Positions 21,471 through 32,251 are shown, numbered from the stretch's first letter. The stretch: DNA of 43,369 nt from Chara braunii (GCA_003427395.1 BFEA01000333.1:659743-703111); one strand, 5' to 3'. Notes: generated from the letters alone by a model not told the origin. Numbers and translations are program-made.

Positions 21471-22157
21471 GCCTGAGCATTGTTTCCATGGTGAATGGCT
21501 CAAGGTTGTGTTTATTTGGCTGTTTTCTGAAGGACCAGACATTATTCTACCGTGAATGACCTGACTGCTATGTTTATTTAGTTGTTTTCTGGAGGACCGG
21601 GCATTGTTTCCATGGTGAATGGCCTGGTTACTCTAGTTAACATTAAGGGTTTGCATGGTTGAAAGAGTTTAAGTTCTTGTTTAATTCTGAGGGAGGATTT
21701 CTTGTCTAAAGGCTAAGCATTGTTTCTATTGTGAATGGTTTAGCCTGAAGACCACACACATAAGTCAAACTGAGTATAAAGGGGAAATACTTTATATATA
21801 TTTGCATGCAAACTGGCAGCTCGACATTGTTTCCAAGGTGAATGATCATGCGCTAAGCCATAGCATTAAGAAGAGAAAAGGGAAAAGTGTAAAGTATAAA
21901 TGGAAATAGCCTGGGCAAGCTGAACTTTGTCTTCATGGTGAATGGTTCAGTCCCCTGCCCATATTTGTCTTTTCTTTGGAAAACAAAGTCGGAGAAATAC
22001 TAAATTTTGGTTATTAAACAGTTCAGGGCAGCTAGGCATTGCTTCCATGGCGAATGACCTAACCATATGCCCAAAAGAAGAGAGAAGTAGTAGTGCAACC
22101 TGTTCGTGTATACCTCAAAGACAAGCTGGGCATTGTTTCTACTGTGAATGGTCCAGC
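21471..22157 (+). repeat. Hairpin array of the 5' LTR (8 units)
   Basis: Eight units with the core CATTGTTTCCATGGTGAATG (or close variants) start at 21,478, 21,540, 21,602, 21,718, 21,825, 21,925, 22,037 and 22,131. CATT pairs with AATG, and outside it each unit has its own complementary arms: GAGC/GCTC (21,475-21,478, 21,498-21,501), GGCTAA/TTAGCC (21,711-21,716, 21,740-21,745), CTGAAC/GTTCAG (21,920-21,925, 21,945-21,950), TAGG/CCTA (22,033-22,036, 22,058-22,061), GCTGG/CCAGC (22,125-22,129, 22,153-22,157). An extra G on the 3' side is usual. Units at 21,540 and 21,825 pair poorly. Non-coding; no open frame spans it. Confidence 0.8.
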
Positions 22158-22441
22158 CTTATGTCTTATGTAAGATGGATACAAATGTTCAAGGACTTAA
22201 AAGATTCATAAACTATCTATATGGAATGAACTTGGGCTGGTGAGAGTACTTACCTTTGTGGTTTGGCTTGCATGTGACTGAGTGAGGCCAGTACTTAGTT
22301 TGAGTTTCAGGTTGATAGGTAGTTGCTTTAGTTGCTCGCCATGTGTTACAGCCATAGGAGATAGTGTCAGTTCGTGCATTTTCTGTAGTATCTTTTTTTT
22401 TTACTTAGGTAAATTCCTGCATTTTCTGAGATCTTTTTTTA

Positions 22442-23106
22442 CTAGTCAAAAAGTTCAACTTTGTCTTTTCTCTTATCTGACTTAGTTAAAATCTGGGAAG
22501 ACTCCTTTCCTAAAGGGAGTGCTGCCCAAATTTTTGCTAATTCAGAGAGTTAGACAAGATTGAACTTTGGGAGGTCAAAGTTACTTTCAAATACTGGACT
22601 TGGCCTTGTATAAATTTTGACATAGCACTTTTCTAGAGGGAGTGCTGTCGAAATTTTTACAAAATTAAGGAGTTAGTTAAATTATATCTAAAGTTGAGCT
22701 CGAACTGCCTTTTGAGTTAATATCTGACTTAGTATGAATCTGGGGAGTCTCCCTTTCTAAAGGGAATGCTGCCCAAATTTTTACTATTTCAGGGAGTTTT
22801 AGACAAAATTTGACTTTGCAGAGTTAGAGATTATTTTTGCCTTTGTATCTGACTTAGTATAAATCTGGATAGCCTCCCTTTCTAAAGGTAATGTTGCCTA
22901 AATTTCTGCTATTTCAGAAAGTTGGACATAGATTTGACTTTCCAGAGTTAGAAATTATTTATGTTTTCATATCTGGACTTATATAAATTTTGGAAAGGCA
23001 CTTTTCCTGCGGGAAGCACTGCCGAAATTTTTTTAGATTAAAAATGGTCGAATATGTTTTGACAAGTGGGGATTTTTCATAAATCCACTGCGACTAAGGA
23101 AATATT
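22442..23106 (+). repeat. 124-bp tandem array of the 5' LTR
   Basis: Unit starts at 22,486, 22,609, 22,733, 22,858 and 22,982 (steps 123, 124, 125, 124), the same phase as in fragment A and the 3' LTR. The first unit is truncated by a deletion just before 22,442. Confidence 0.85.
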
Positions 23107-23301
23107 TTGCTATATTGCTTAGAGGTAGGCTTAAACATAATTAAGTAGGATGATTTGGGTAAGGTTACGATGTGGAGATTGTCCTCCATGAACTTATAAG
23201 TTCAGCCTGGGGGCTTTGACCTGTCATGTGTTACAGGCCCCTTTTGATCGATTGATTCAAGATCCGGGCTAGATTCAGGTTGATCCCTTGAGGATCATCA
23301 T

Positions 23302-23320
23302 CTGTTATCACTGATAACAG
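23302..23320. other. 19-bp palindrome, 5' LTR copy
   Basis: CTGTTATCACTGATAACAG, perfect arms, about 200 bases beyond the 124-bp array. Confidence 0.8.
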
Positions 23321-25334
23321 ATCGGGTGTCGATTCGTCGGTCTACGACTCAATTCCAACTCACCCTCCACACTCAACCTAAAAGGCTTTAGCCGTGATGA
23401 TTTTCATTGTTTTATTATGGTTTCACCCGGACTTTTATTGAATGGCCGTTTAACAAAGGTACTGAGTATTTAATTAAGGTAGGCTGGACTAAAGGTTTGG
23501 GGCTTGCATGGCTAAAGCGAGGGGTATGAGTGTCGAAGATGGTCGGGGTTGACTCCGTGTAGTGCGTGGGTTGTTGATTTGACTCGTTGATGTGATTGCA
23601 GGTATGTGTTGTGAATCAGATTCTCGATTTGGTTGCCTGCGATCATATATATACGTATAATTGTGAGGGACCACAGTGAGACTGTAAGAAGTGATTGTCA
23701 AATACTTAGCCCCTTATATATGTATATATGGGTGTACTTGGGGTGAATGTCTGGATGAGCAAGGGGCCCCATACTAAGAGCCTACTAAGAGGTTAGAACA
23801 GAGAGGCATAGGGAAGACCCTTCCTGGTATTTTGCTTTGCTTCTTCAGGATTCTCTTAGTCACACGTCGGTCCACGGTCGGGATTCAAGGTCCTTGTCCA
23901 GGACATCCCAAGCCCTAGGCTCTGCAGGGGAGGGATTTTCCCTTGCGCAAAACCTATTCGCTTTGCCCATCGAGGCACCCCACCTAGAAGGCGAAAATGT
24001 CGCGAGGGCCGAACGGCATATCCTTCAGCCGTTCAATATCGTGTGGGGTAACCCCTCATCATATATCCCTTCAGCCATTTAATATCGCGAGGCAGAAGCC
24101 GGGATTACCACATAAGGTTGACATTGTTGGTTGGTATGGGATCGGTCTGCGGCTGTGCGGCTTTATACTAGAATCCCACGCGCGACGTTTCGTCGCCCTA
24201 GTGTGTAAAAGTTATGGGATCAAAAAGGGACCGGCACACGTGGACGAATGTTTGGGATTACTATAGGCCACTGACCCCGCGCCAAAAAGGGGAGGGCACC
24301 CCAGGGTTATAATTTTTATTGCGCAGGGGGACCGTCGGCCTATTCCTTATCCTTTGTTTTTTAGAGATTTTTATGGTTGAACATTGTAGTCCGTGGCAGC
24401 CGTCAAAGCCAAACTCCTTGACTTTCACCCAGACCCAGGGAGGACTTACCCCTAGGGCCGCGAGAGACGACTGCCACCACAGGTATAAACCTGTCTGCCA
24501 CCCACTCTGCATAAGGGTGCAGAAGAGGGTGTGTGGTCCTCAACCGCGCATGGCGATTGTCCAGCGTCAAGAGATCAACCGTCAAGGCGAGTGTCAGCCG
24601 ATATTTGAGTGTCGAATGTCACCCTCGAGATTAACCAGGACCGCATAAATATGGGTACCACATAGTACGACATCATTGTGACTGCTTGCGTACGATTGCA
24701 TTGCGAGTCGATATAAGTCAGCCCTGCATCCGCGCGGTCTTATACAAAGTCCCGCGCGCGACGCCTGCTCGATTTCCGCATCAGAGAGTTATGGGACGGC
24801 TACCGAGGGGCTAGGAGCGTTGTCGCGTTCTTTGCGTTCTGTCGTTTCGTGTGTGTGTAGGTGTGTTGTTGTCTTGTGGTGGTTAGAGTGGTGTGCGCGT
24901 GGTGTGTGGGATGCGTCCTTGTCAACCGACGTCAAATCGCGCTTGGGACGTCAGCCCTCCCAAACTGTCGGTTCGCGTGCGGGTCCGATAGAGGCGTATT
25001 ACCGTGCGTACCCCTTATGCTACAGCGAACGAGAAACACCCTCGACTGGTCCACCTTTGCGATTGCAACTGATTAGCTTTCGTACTGTGGACAGGTAGCT
25101 CGGAGGGGATACGCCCACCGAAGGGAGGTGATAGCTAGGTAAGTTGTGCCTCGCGTAGGCCCTATCCTGTCGTAGGGGCTCGCAAGAGGTATGGTTGGCG
25201 CACTCGGCCGAAGCGGCTTAAGGAAGCTCCACATGTATTATCTGCGATGAAGGATTTGAACCCACTCCTGTGTGACGCGGCCGGGAGGGTCCCGCTCTGC
25301 CCTGGTGCGGTGCCGGACCGATGCGCTCGACAGG

Positions 25335-25353
25335 TGGCGCCGTTGTCGGGGAT
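25335..25353 (+). promoter_or_regulatory. Primer-binding site, tRNA-Asp type
   Basis: TGGCGCCGTTGTCGGGGAT begins two bases after the LTR end CA. It is the complement of a plant tRNA-Asp 3' end (…ATCCCCGGCAACGGCGCCA) with one mismatch at the twelfth base. This primes minus-strand DNA synthesis and fixes the LTR 3' boundary at 25,332. tRNA-Asp priming is familiar from plant Tat/Athila-type Ty3/gypsy elements. Confidence 0.85.
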
Positions 25354-25654
25354 AACGGAAAGCCTACCGTTGTCCCTGGTGGAACGACATCCGGGTATGA
25401 GAAGTGAATGGAAAAAGGCATAAAGGAAACGACGAGAAGGTAAGGAAAAACAATGAATGACTAAGTATAGGAAAGTAAGTTTACCTATGTGAGCTAGGAA
25501 AAATAAGGGGGACGACCGTGTTAGCATTCGGTAAAAGTACATAGTAAGAGTTAGGTGGGACGGATGGAATAGACCGGTCAAGGTGCAATGCTGAATAAAA
25601 GGGGTGTGCTTGCTTTTCTCTTGTCAAGGAGCTTGAAGAGAAAGGGTTATCAAG
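25354..25654 (+). other. Untranslated leader
   Basis: 300 bases between PBS and gag start, purine-rich toward the end (GGAGCTTGAAGAGAAAGGGT). Dimerisation or packaging signals would be expected here, but I see no strong stem. The long minus-strand frames over this region are shadows. Confidence 0.6.
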
Positions 25655-27587
25655 ATGTCGCAGGGCGGCGGCGCATCGGGTGGTCCCAAGAAGGGTCTGA
25701 CACTCGATGACCTCATCGCGGCCATTGACCGACATGAAAGAAACCCGAGCAATATCCCCAAGGTAGATACCTTCCATTTTTGTGGGGAGAGAGTCTCGGA
25801 ATGGCTGGAGCGGGTAGAACAAGCTTTGGTCGGGCGGTCTGATGTTGTAAAGTTTCAGCGCATTCTCCAGTATGTCCTCCACAGCTACCACCAAGAAGTG
25901 AAGAAAGTTATAGATGCGGCTCAAGGTAGCTGGGAAAGGTTCAAGGAGGGAATGCAGAGGAAATACCGCCTGGGAGACGGGTTGTTGACCACTACAGACC
26001 TTGAGGCGATGAACAAAGAGGATTTTACGACGATAGGGGCCTTTGTTCAGGAATTCAAGAAGAGGGCACGAAAGGTCGATGGGATTTCAGAGGAGGCGCA
26101 GTGCGCCATTTTTCTGGGGCTACTCACGATATGAGAGGCCGTCGAACTGACAAGACATGGAGGAGGTAGCACCAAGCTCACCTGGGCCACCATTGACAGA
26201 GGGGTGGAAGTTGGGTGTTTAAACCAGGTGGAGCAGCGTCAGGTACGCCTGCAAAGGCAGAAGAGAAAAAAAAAAAGATGCGACCGCTTCTGGGACCCCG
26301 AGAGTAAGAAGGATTGTTACAGACGTACTGGCGCAACTGGGGTATGCGACAGAGCCGGTGGTGCAGAGAAGGGTAGTGACGGCTGTCCAGGTGAAAGGAA
26401 AGGAGCCGGTGATAGAGGAGGCTGTTCAGGAGGAGCTCTGGGAAGAGGAAGAGTCGGTGCCGCAGCACCTTACGAAGGCCCAACGCAAAGTGCGTAACTT
26501 GGCGCAGGGCGGGCAGGGGTAAGGAAAAGCGCAGGCGCCCCAGGCCTTGACAGCAACCCCTTTAAATGTGGCGGCTCCATCATCTAGTACGGGCCCCTCG
26601 CAAGGAGGGGCACCCTCCTATGGACAGTGGCCCTAGCCGGTGATCAATGCAATCGTGCCATGGGGTAGCCCGCCGCCAGTAGCCGGACCGCAAACGAGTA
26701 TGCCGCCACCCATCTACCCCGCAGCCCAGGCCCAGCCTGTGGCCCTGCCGCCGTCACCTGCTCCCAGTTCACAAGGAAGCGTGGCTGGAGGTGGGAACCA
26801 GGGGCAGGGCAATCAAGGCAACGGAGGGAGGGGTGGAGGAAGGGGGCAAGGCATTAATGGTGGCGGAAGAGGAGGGCAATGGAATGGTCAAGGCCGGGGA
26901 AATAAAGGTCAGGGGTACCAAGGCCAGGGGAATCAAGGCGAAGGGAATCAAGGTCAGGGGTACCAAGGCCAGGGGTATCAAGGCCAGGGGGATCAGGGAA
27001 GTCAGGGATATGGGAGACCCCGTTTTGACTTGAGGACTGCCATCTGCCAACATTGTGACCAGCAAGGCCACATTATAAGGTTCTGTAATATAAGACGGGA
27101 AGACGAGAGGAGCGGGCTTATTTCCTCCACTATGGATGGGAACATTTACGATCAGTTTGGGGAAGCCATTGACAAAAAGCTTGGAGGAGTGAGGGCGGAA
27201 GCCCAACGAAGGGCCGCAGCCGGACCGCCACCCTCTGCCATGTTCAGGCTATGGCAGGAGAAGAAAGGACCGTCGGTGGGGATAGAGGAATTCAGGTTAT
27301 GGCAGAAAAAGAAAGAACCACCGATTGGGGTAGAGGAAGTGGGGAGCGATGAGGAAGTGACTCAAGGGCTACGAGGAGGAAGTAAGAGGGAAGACCCCAT
27401 AATCATCGAGTCAGATGACGAGAATGAGGAAGAAAGGATAGAATCTCCGTCCGTCTGGTTGGGGAAAATGGAGGACCTGCTGGATAAGATGGGGAGTTAC
27501 CAACAGAAGTTGGTGGGCCTCTGTGAGGAAGTGAGGAAATTGAAGTCTAGCATCCCCAAGGTGTTCCTCTACGACTCCGGTCCGTAG
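25655..27587 (+). pseudogene. gag: gag (capsid and nucleocapsid), broken
   Basis: Structural protein of the virus-like particle. It starts at ATG 25,655 (MSQGGGASGG). The capsid-like domain runs through EWLERVEQAL and GSWERFKEGMQRKYRLGD, typical of the retrotransposon Gag fold. A Gly/Gln/Asn-rich tail (26,785-27,011) made of GQGNQG/GYQGQG repeats precedes one CCHC zinc knuckle CQHCDQQGHIIRFC (27,045-27,086, C-x2-C-x4-H-x4-C intact), followed by an acidic region. Breaks: TGA at 26,132; frame change at an A11 run (26,266-26,276), from frame 2 to frame 3; TAA at 26,520; TAG at 26,634; TAG at 27,585. The last may be the true end or read-through toward protease. From memory it closely resembles Chara braunii Gag-like proteins. 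Confidence 0.85.
26785..27011 (+). repeat. Short tandem repeats coding the Gly/Gln-rich Gag tail
   Basis: Imperfect 15-18-base units of the type GGTCAGGGGTACCAAGGCCA encode GYQGQG/GNQGEG. Low-complexity RNA-binding tails before a zinc knuckle are common in Gag. Copy number is likely variable between element copies. Confidence 0.8.
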
Positions 27588-27614
27588 TCAGCGCCTGGGC
27601 GACCTGGAGTAAAT

Positions 27615-28110
27615 GTGGTGGGGTCGTGCCCACAATCGGGAATGATGAGGAGACCCCTCACTCCACAGGCCCGGCTGGCGCAGGCAGCACGAACGAGAAG
27701 TCAAGCCAAAGCTAGCGCCAGCCAAGAACCTCTGAGGAGGGAGCCTGAGCTAGGAAAAAGAAAAGAGGCCATGGAAGTGGAGGATGACGATGATGAAGAG
27801 AAAGAAGACAAGAGGCTGCGCCGGGAAGAGAATCAGAGAGCGGAGCAGCGGGCAAGGAGAAAAGGGAGCAGGGGAGAGGCCGAGCCGGTCATACGTGACG
27901 GACCGCCCAAAAAGAAAAAGTACGCGGTTCGGTTGGAATAGGGGTTTGATGTAGAGTGGGTGATCGACAGGCTGCTAGAAGGGCATAATGATCTCATGAC
28001 CCTGAAGGAGATCCTGGTGTCAGCCCCGCGTTTCCACGATGAACTAAAATGGAGGTTGTCACGGCGCTTAGTGCCCAACGTCGATCTCGGCACGATCCTG
28101 CCCAAGGAGG
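27615..28110 (+). pseudogene. Gag-pol linker with acidic and basic tracts
   Basis: Same frame as gag after the TAG at 27,585. It carries an acidic tract (EVEDDDDEEKEDK) and a basic tract (GPPKKKKYAV, nuclear-localisation-like). A TAG at 27,939 and another at 28,110 interrupt it, with readable sequence on both sides. Probably the N-terminal part of the polyprotein before protease; no enzyme motif seen. Confidence 0.6.
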
Positions 28111-28130
28111 CATAGTGGGCGGAATCGGGC

Positions 28131-28610
28131 ATGAAGATGGATTGGAAGTGCGTGGCCTGCGACACGGTGAATTTGGTGGTGAAGGGCTCCAAGTGCGCGG
28201 CAATGGTGGACACCGGGGTGAAGATGAACATTATTCGAGAGGCGGACGCTATCAAATTCGTGCTGGATATAGACCGATCTGATTGCAGAATTCTACATGG
28301 AGCCAGCTGCAGGGCCGTATTTTGTGGGACAGCCTCGAACGTACTCATCGAGGTTGGAAAGGTGAAGGCCCGAGCTTGCTTCTTCATCATGCCGGACATG
28401 GACCATGGAATCCTCTTAGGAAGGTCATTCTTGAGTAGGACAGAGAACGTGATGTTCAACAACCATGACGGGACTCTGATCCTCCTCCTATGTGACCCTG
28501 CCTGCGGGAATTACGAGATAATTACCTGCAGAAATACAGGACCGAGGAGTATAAGGAACCGGCCCAACCCAGGATCCTTCACGATCGAAGAATCGGAGGG
28601 CGAGCGCTGA
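28131..28610 (+). pseudogene. Retropepsin-like aspartic protease
   Basis: Cleaves the Gag-Pol polyprotein. The active-site motif is DTG in AAMVDTGVKMNIIRE (28,209-28,217); the second hallmark is the hydrophobic-Gly segment GILLGRSFL near codon 100, which forms the fold closing the active site. About 160 codons remain open in frame 3, the same frame as the linker, ending at TGA 28,608. Catalytic residues are intact, but flanking stops separate it from gag and RT. Confidence 0.8.
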
Positions 28611-30724
28611 AGGCTTCGAGCGGAGCCGGAAGGAGAAAAGGAGGTGAAAGCGTTTTCCCTTAGCATATCGGACGTCGGAAAGGCCATGGACTTGGTGGCC
28701 GCACATGAGATGGCGGATCCGGATGCCATCCAAGCCTTGAGGGAGCAGGTCCTGGAATGCCCCGAGGCGGGGAGGTTGGAATTAGTATACCGTCTTCCAG
28801 ACGACAGGAGGAACCCCGCATCAGCGCAAGCGCAATCTGTGAGTCGGCCTTTTTTAGGGGACGGCTCAAGCAGGGTTCCCAAAGGCGGTACAAGACGGTA
28901 AACAAGAAGTGTCGTCCGGTTCCCGTCCTCGTTACAGAGGACGAGGATGCATACTACAAGAGGGAACGAGGGTTGATACGGCGAATGAGGGAGAGTGCTC
29001 TAGCAGGGCCATGTCGTATCAACGAAGGGAATGAGGGGAAATTGATCACAGGGGAGCCCGACTTCCTGCTGCCTCAGGAGCGGACATTGATGGTGGAGTT
29101 GATGAAGAGGAGGCATCACGTCTATGCGTTTAGTGACGAGGAGCGTGGCAGGCTGAATGTGGACAAGATACATATGATCTGCATCCACACCATGTCACAC
29201 GAGCCTTGGAACATGAGAGGGGCGCGATATCCTAATCCTGACGAGGAAAAGAAGGTGGTGGATTACCTCGACGGCAAGATACGTACGCACGTCGCCGACT
29301 ATTCGAGTGGACCGTATGCATCCCCGTGGTTCTGCTTCATCAAGCCTAACGAGACGCTGCGATGGATGCAAGATTTGCAGAGGTTGAATGCGATGACCGT
29401 GCAGGATGCTGGAGGATTGCCCAATTCAGACGCGCTGTCGGAATCCTGTGCTGGAAGGCCTACGATTTCGATTATAGACTTTTACTCAGGATATGATCAG
29501 TTCTCAGTCTACCCGCCGGACAGGCCTGTGACGACTATGCACACGCCGCGAGGGCTAATCCACATGAACGTGGCCCCGCAAGGGTAGACCAACGCGGCAG
29601 CAATGGTCCAACGGGTCATGATTCGGGCTATGCAATCAGTCAGCCCCCATATCACACAGCCATACATCGACGATTTCGCGGTGAAGGGGCAAGCAGTGAA
29701 GGAGAGCGACGAAGTCTCGCCAAGGGTAAGGCGCTTTGTTTGGAAGCACATCCAGGACCTCGAAAAGGTTCTGAGCCTGCTCGAGGAGCATAACCTCACG
29801 ACAAGCGAGGCCAAATCCAGACACTGCATGAGCGAAGCGACTATCTTGGGGTTCGTCTGCAGCGAGAAGGGCCGAAGGCCAGATGTGAAGAAGACGGACA
29901 AAATTACTGAGTGGCCAGTTCCGTTCCACTCAATAACTGATGTCAGGAGCTTCCTTGGTACGTGTGGATTTTGGAGGGCCTTCGTCAAGAACTTTGTCGC
30001 TAAGACTGAACACCTGAGGAAGTTAGTCCGTCAGGATCAGGAATGGGTTTGGGGTGAAGAGCATAAAGAGGTGGTGGCCAGAATGAAGGAGGAATTTCGA
30101 GAAGGAGAGTTGGTGTTAGGAGCGTCAGATTATGATGCCACGGAGACGCGACCCTTCATTGTCAAAACAGATGCGGGACCGACTGCTTTAGGGGGAGTTC
30201 TAATTCAGGCAGACATGGAAGGGAAGGAAAGACCCTTGCGATTTGAGAGTCGGACTCTCTATACGACCAAGAGGAACTACTCTCAGTTCAAGAGGGAGAC
30301 CCTTGTCGTCCTCCACTGTCTACGGATCTTCCGGATCTACATCTTCGGCAGGAGGTTTATTCTGAGAGTGGATCCGACCGCCCTAGCCTACTCTCTAAGG
30401 AATTACGTTCCATCGGATCCGACGGTTGTCAGATGGCTGACGTACATCTGGATGTTTAACTTCGAGTTGGAGCGGATTCCTGGCAGTAAGAACCGGGCGG
30501 ACGGGCTGAGTCGGATCAACTGGGATAAACAGGAAGGGGAGGCGGTGGAGAACATGCCCCCAGTTGATGGATTTCTGGATCAGAAGGAAGATATCCGTCT
30601 CCATATCAACAAGTGGTCGCCGCGAGTAGCCAGCTGTGTAGGCCATCCTATCTGGCAAGCGCCAAATGAGTATGAAAGGAGGGCCGAGTTGGTCCTTAAA
30701 CCCTTTGAAGAAGAGGATCCCTGA
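28611..30724 (+). pseudogene. Reverse transcriptase and RNase H
   Basis: RT copies element RNA; RNase H degrades the RNA strand. The reading frame changes from 3 to 2 between about 28,790 and 28,845. RT landmarks: YASPWFCFIKPN, the first catalytic Asp in SIIDFYSGYDQF (about 29,468-29,503), TPRGLIHMNVAPQG, and the catalytic YIDD (29,663-29,674). RNase H landmarks: TDAGPTALGG (Asp 30,170), KRETLVVLHC (Glu), LRVDPTAL (Asp) and NRADGLSRI. A TAG at 29,585 cuts RT between the two catalytic motifs at a Trp codon position (family pattern PQGW), and a TGA ends the frame at 30,722. Gene order and motifs place it in Ty3/gypsy. Confidence 0.9.
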
Positions 30725-31020
30725 GGCGGTAAGGATGTTCAGTGGATGATGGAGTTGGCGCTGGCTAGTTCGCATAGTCTGGTGGAGGACATGAGGACAA
30801 TCGAGGAAGGACCAGGCCAGGTAGAACGGCATGAGAACCTGATGGGAGGAATGTATCTCCTCGTCAACACGTCATGCAGGAAAACCTTCGACCAGTCAGG
30901 CTCGTTGAACCCGACAGGGAATGAGGATGAAGTGCCCGAGAGCCAGGACGACGAGTTCGAGGAAGGGGAGATTAAGGAGGCCATGCCTTTCGTGCAGAGG
31001 AGTATGATGGGATCTACCTA
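30725..31020 (+). pseudogene. RNase H-integrase linker
   Basis: Continues pol in frame 2 after the TGA at 30,722, rich in Glu/Asp (DEVPESQDDEFEEGEIKEA). A frame change to frame 1 occurs at about 30,985-30,992, before the integrase zinc-binding region. No enzyme motif. Confidence 0.6.
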
Positions 31021-32251
31021 GAGCTGGGACTCCTTTTGTCTTGCGAAATGCGGCTAAGGGACGCAAGCGATAGGGCTCAGAGGATGCTGCAGCGCTACTT
31101 AGTGCGAGTCGACCACCTTTTTGTAAGGAGAGAAGTGGGGAATCCCAGGAGAGTCGTCTGCGGTAGAAACCGTCAGATTGACGTCATAGTAGCGCTTCAT
31201 GACGGCATTGCAGGAGGGCATCGAGGGGTACAAGCCACATATGCCAAAATAAGTGAGTTGTACTACAGGGATGGATTGATGGACATGATCGGGAAGTTCT
31301 GCCAGGAGAGATCCCGTTTAAGGCAAGGAGAGCCGCTGCATCCAAGGCTAGAGCGAGAGGTGGGGGTTGTAGTGCATCTCGATCTATTTTTTATGCCGCT
31401 TGGGGATCAGGGCTATAACTATATCTTCGATGCGCGCGATAACCTGTCTGGATTCGTAGACGGGCGTGCTATTCGCACAAAGACCGGGTCAGTCTTGGTG
31501 AGCTGCATCGAGGAGTATTATCTGCGCTATCCTTTCGTCAGGGAATTCGTAATGGACAGGGGATCGGAGTTTACCTCCCAGAAGGTGCAAGAATTGTTAT
31601 CAAGATATGGTGTAGCAACCAACTACACCACGACCGTGCACCCCCAAGCGAATGCTCCCGTGGAGAGAGAACATAGTACCATTACGAGCCTCCTGGCTAA
31701 CTGGACCGAAGGTAGGCCTAAATCAATGGCCAAGGTACCTAAGGGCGACGTTTTTTGTCGAGAACGTCACAGTAAAAAGATCCACCAAGTACGCACCTGC
31801 GACGCTGTGGTAAGGAAGGCACGCCACCTTCCCTATCGAAAACTTTCTTAAGACATGGAGGCGCCAAGATCTGGAAGTTAGCCTGTCATTTGAAGAATTT
31901 CTCGATATTCGGCCGTGGCAGATAGGGGCGATAGAAGAAAGAATCCAGGAGGCGTCTGATCAGGTGGCAAGAAGCCGTATGGATGATAAGGCTCGATGAG
32001 ATCAGTCTGCGCGGGTGAGGAAAGTACCTTTGGCAGTTGGGGATGTCGTGCTCCTCTACGATTCATCTTTGGAGAAGCAATGGTCCAGAAAACTCGATAA
32101 AAGGTGGTTAGGTTCCTACCGGATCGTACGGGTCGGAGACTTCGGAGCGTACCAGATTGAGGAGCTAAATGGGACTGAGTGGAAGGATTGGGTATCTGGA
32201 ACGCGACTGAAGAAATTTGTGGCGAGAGAAGAGGTAAGGGAGATGACCTGA
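30993..32251 (+). pseudogene. Integrase, broken
   Basis: Joins element DNA to the host chromosome. The N-terminal H2C2 region keeps both His (H at 31,198 and 31,219) but only one Cys (KFCQERSR, 31,300); the second Cys expected two residues later is absent. The catalytic core has D (HLDLFF, 31,381), D (VMDRGSEF, 31,555) and E (PVEREHS, 31,663), with 35 residues between the last two (DD35E). One extra base near 31,715-31,723 shifts frame 1 to frame 2; the C-terminal part continues with TAA at 31,811 and TGA at 31,997. It then gives a GPY/F-like module (KRWLGSYRIVRVGDFGAYQI) and ends at 32,249-32,251. No chromodomain is visible. Confidence 0.85.

Larger units (their letters stand above)
9621..25332 (+). 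repeat. 5' LTR, about 7.75-7.9 kb native, interrupted
   Basis: It begins TGTCGGTACGAATACCC and ends GCGCTCGACA, so the termini are TG...CA inside a 5-bp inverted repeat TGTCG/CGACA. Two bases later comes a PBS. It matches the 3' LTR colinearly: 9,621-11,335 with 36,182-37,896, then 19,138-21,012 with about 37,897-39,780, then 21,190-24,108 with 40,290-43,227. Removing the nested solo LTR with its duplicated target (7,798 bp) leaves 7,914 bp; a 176-bp organellar scrap accounts for most of the excess over 7.8 kb. There is one N at 10,758. Confidence 0.85.

Noticed and set aside
21471-22157. CRISPR-like array (constant short core with variable flanks)
   Set aside because: Spacing is unequal (62-116), the variable parts pair with each other instead of being unrelated spacers, and the context is a eukaryotic retrotransposon.
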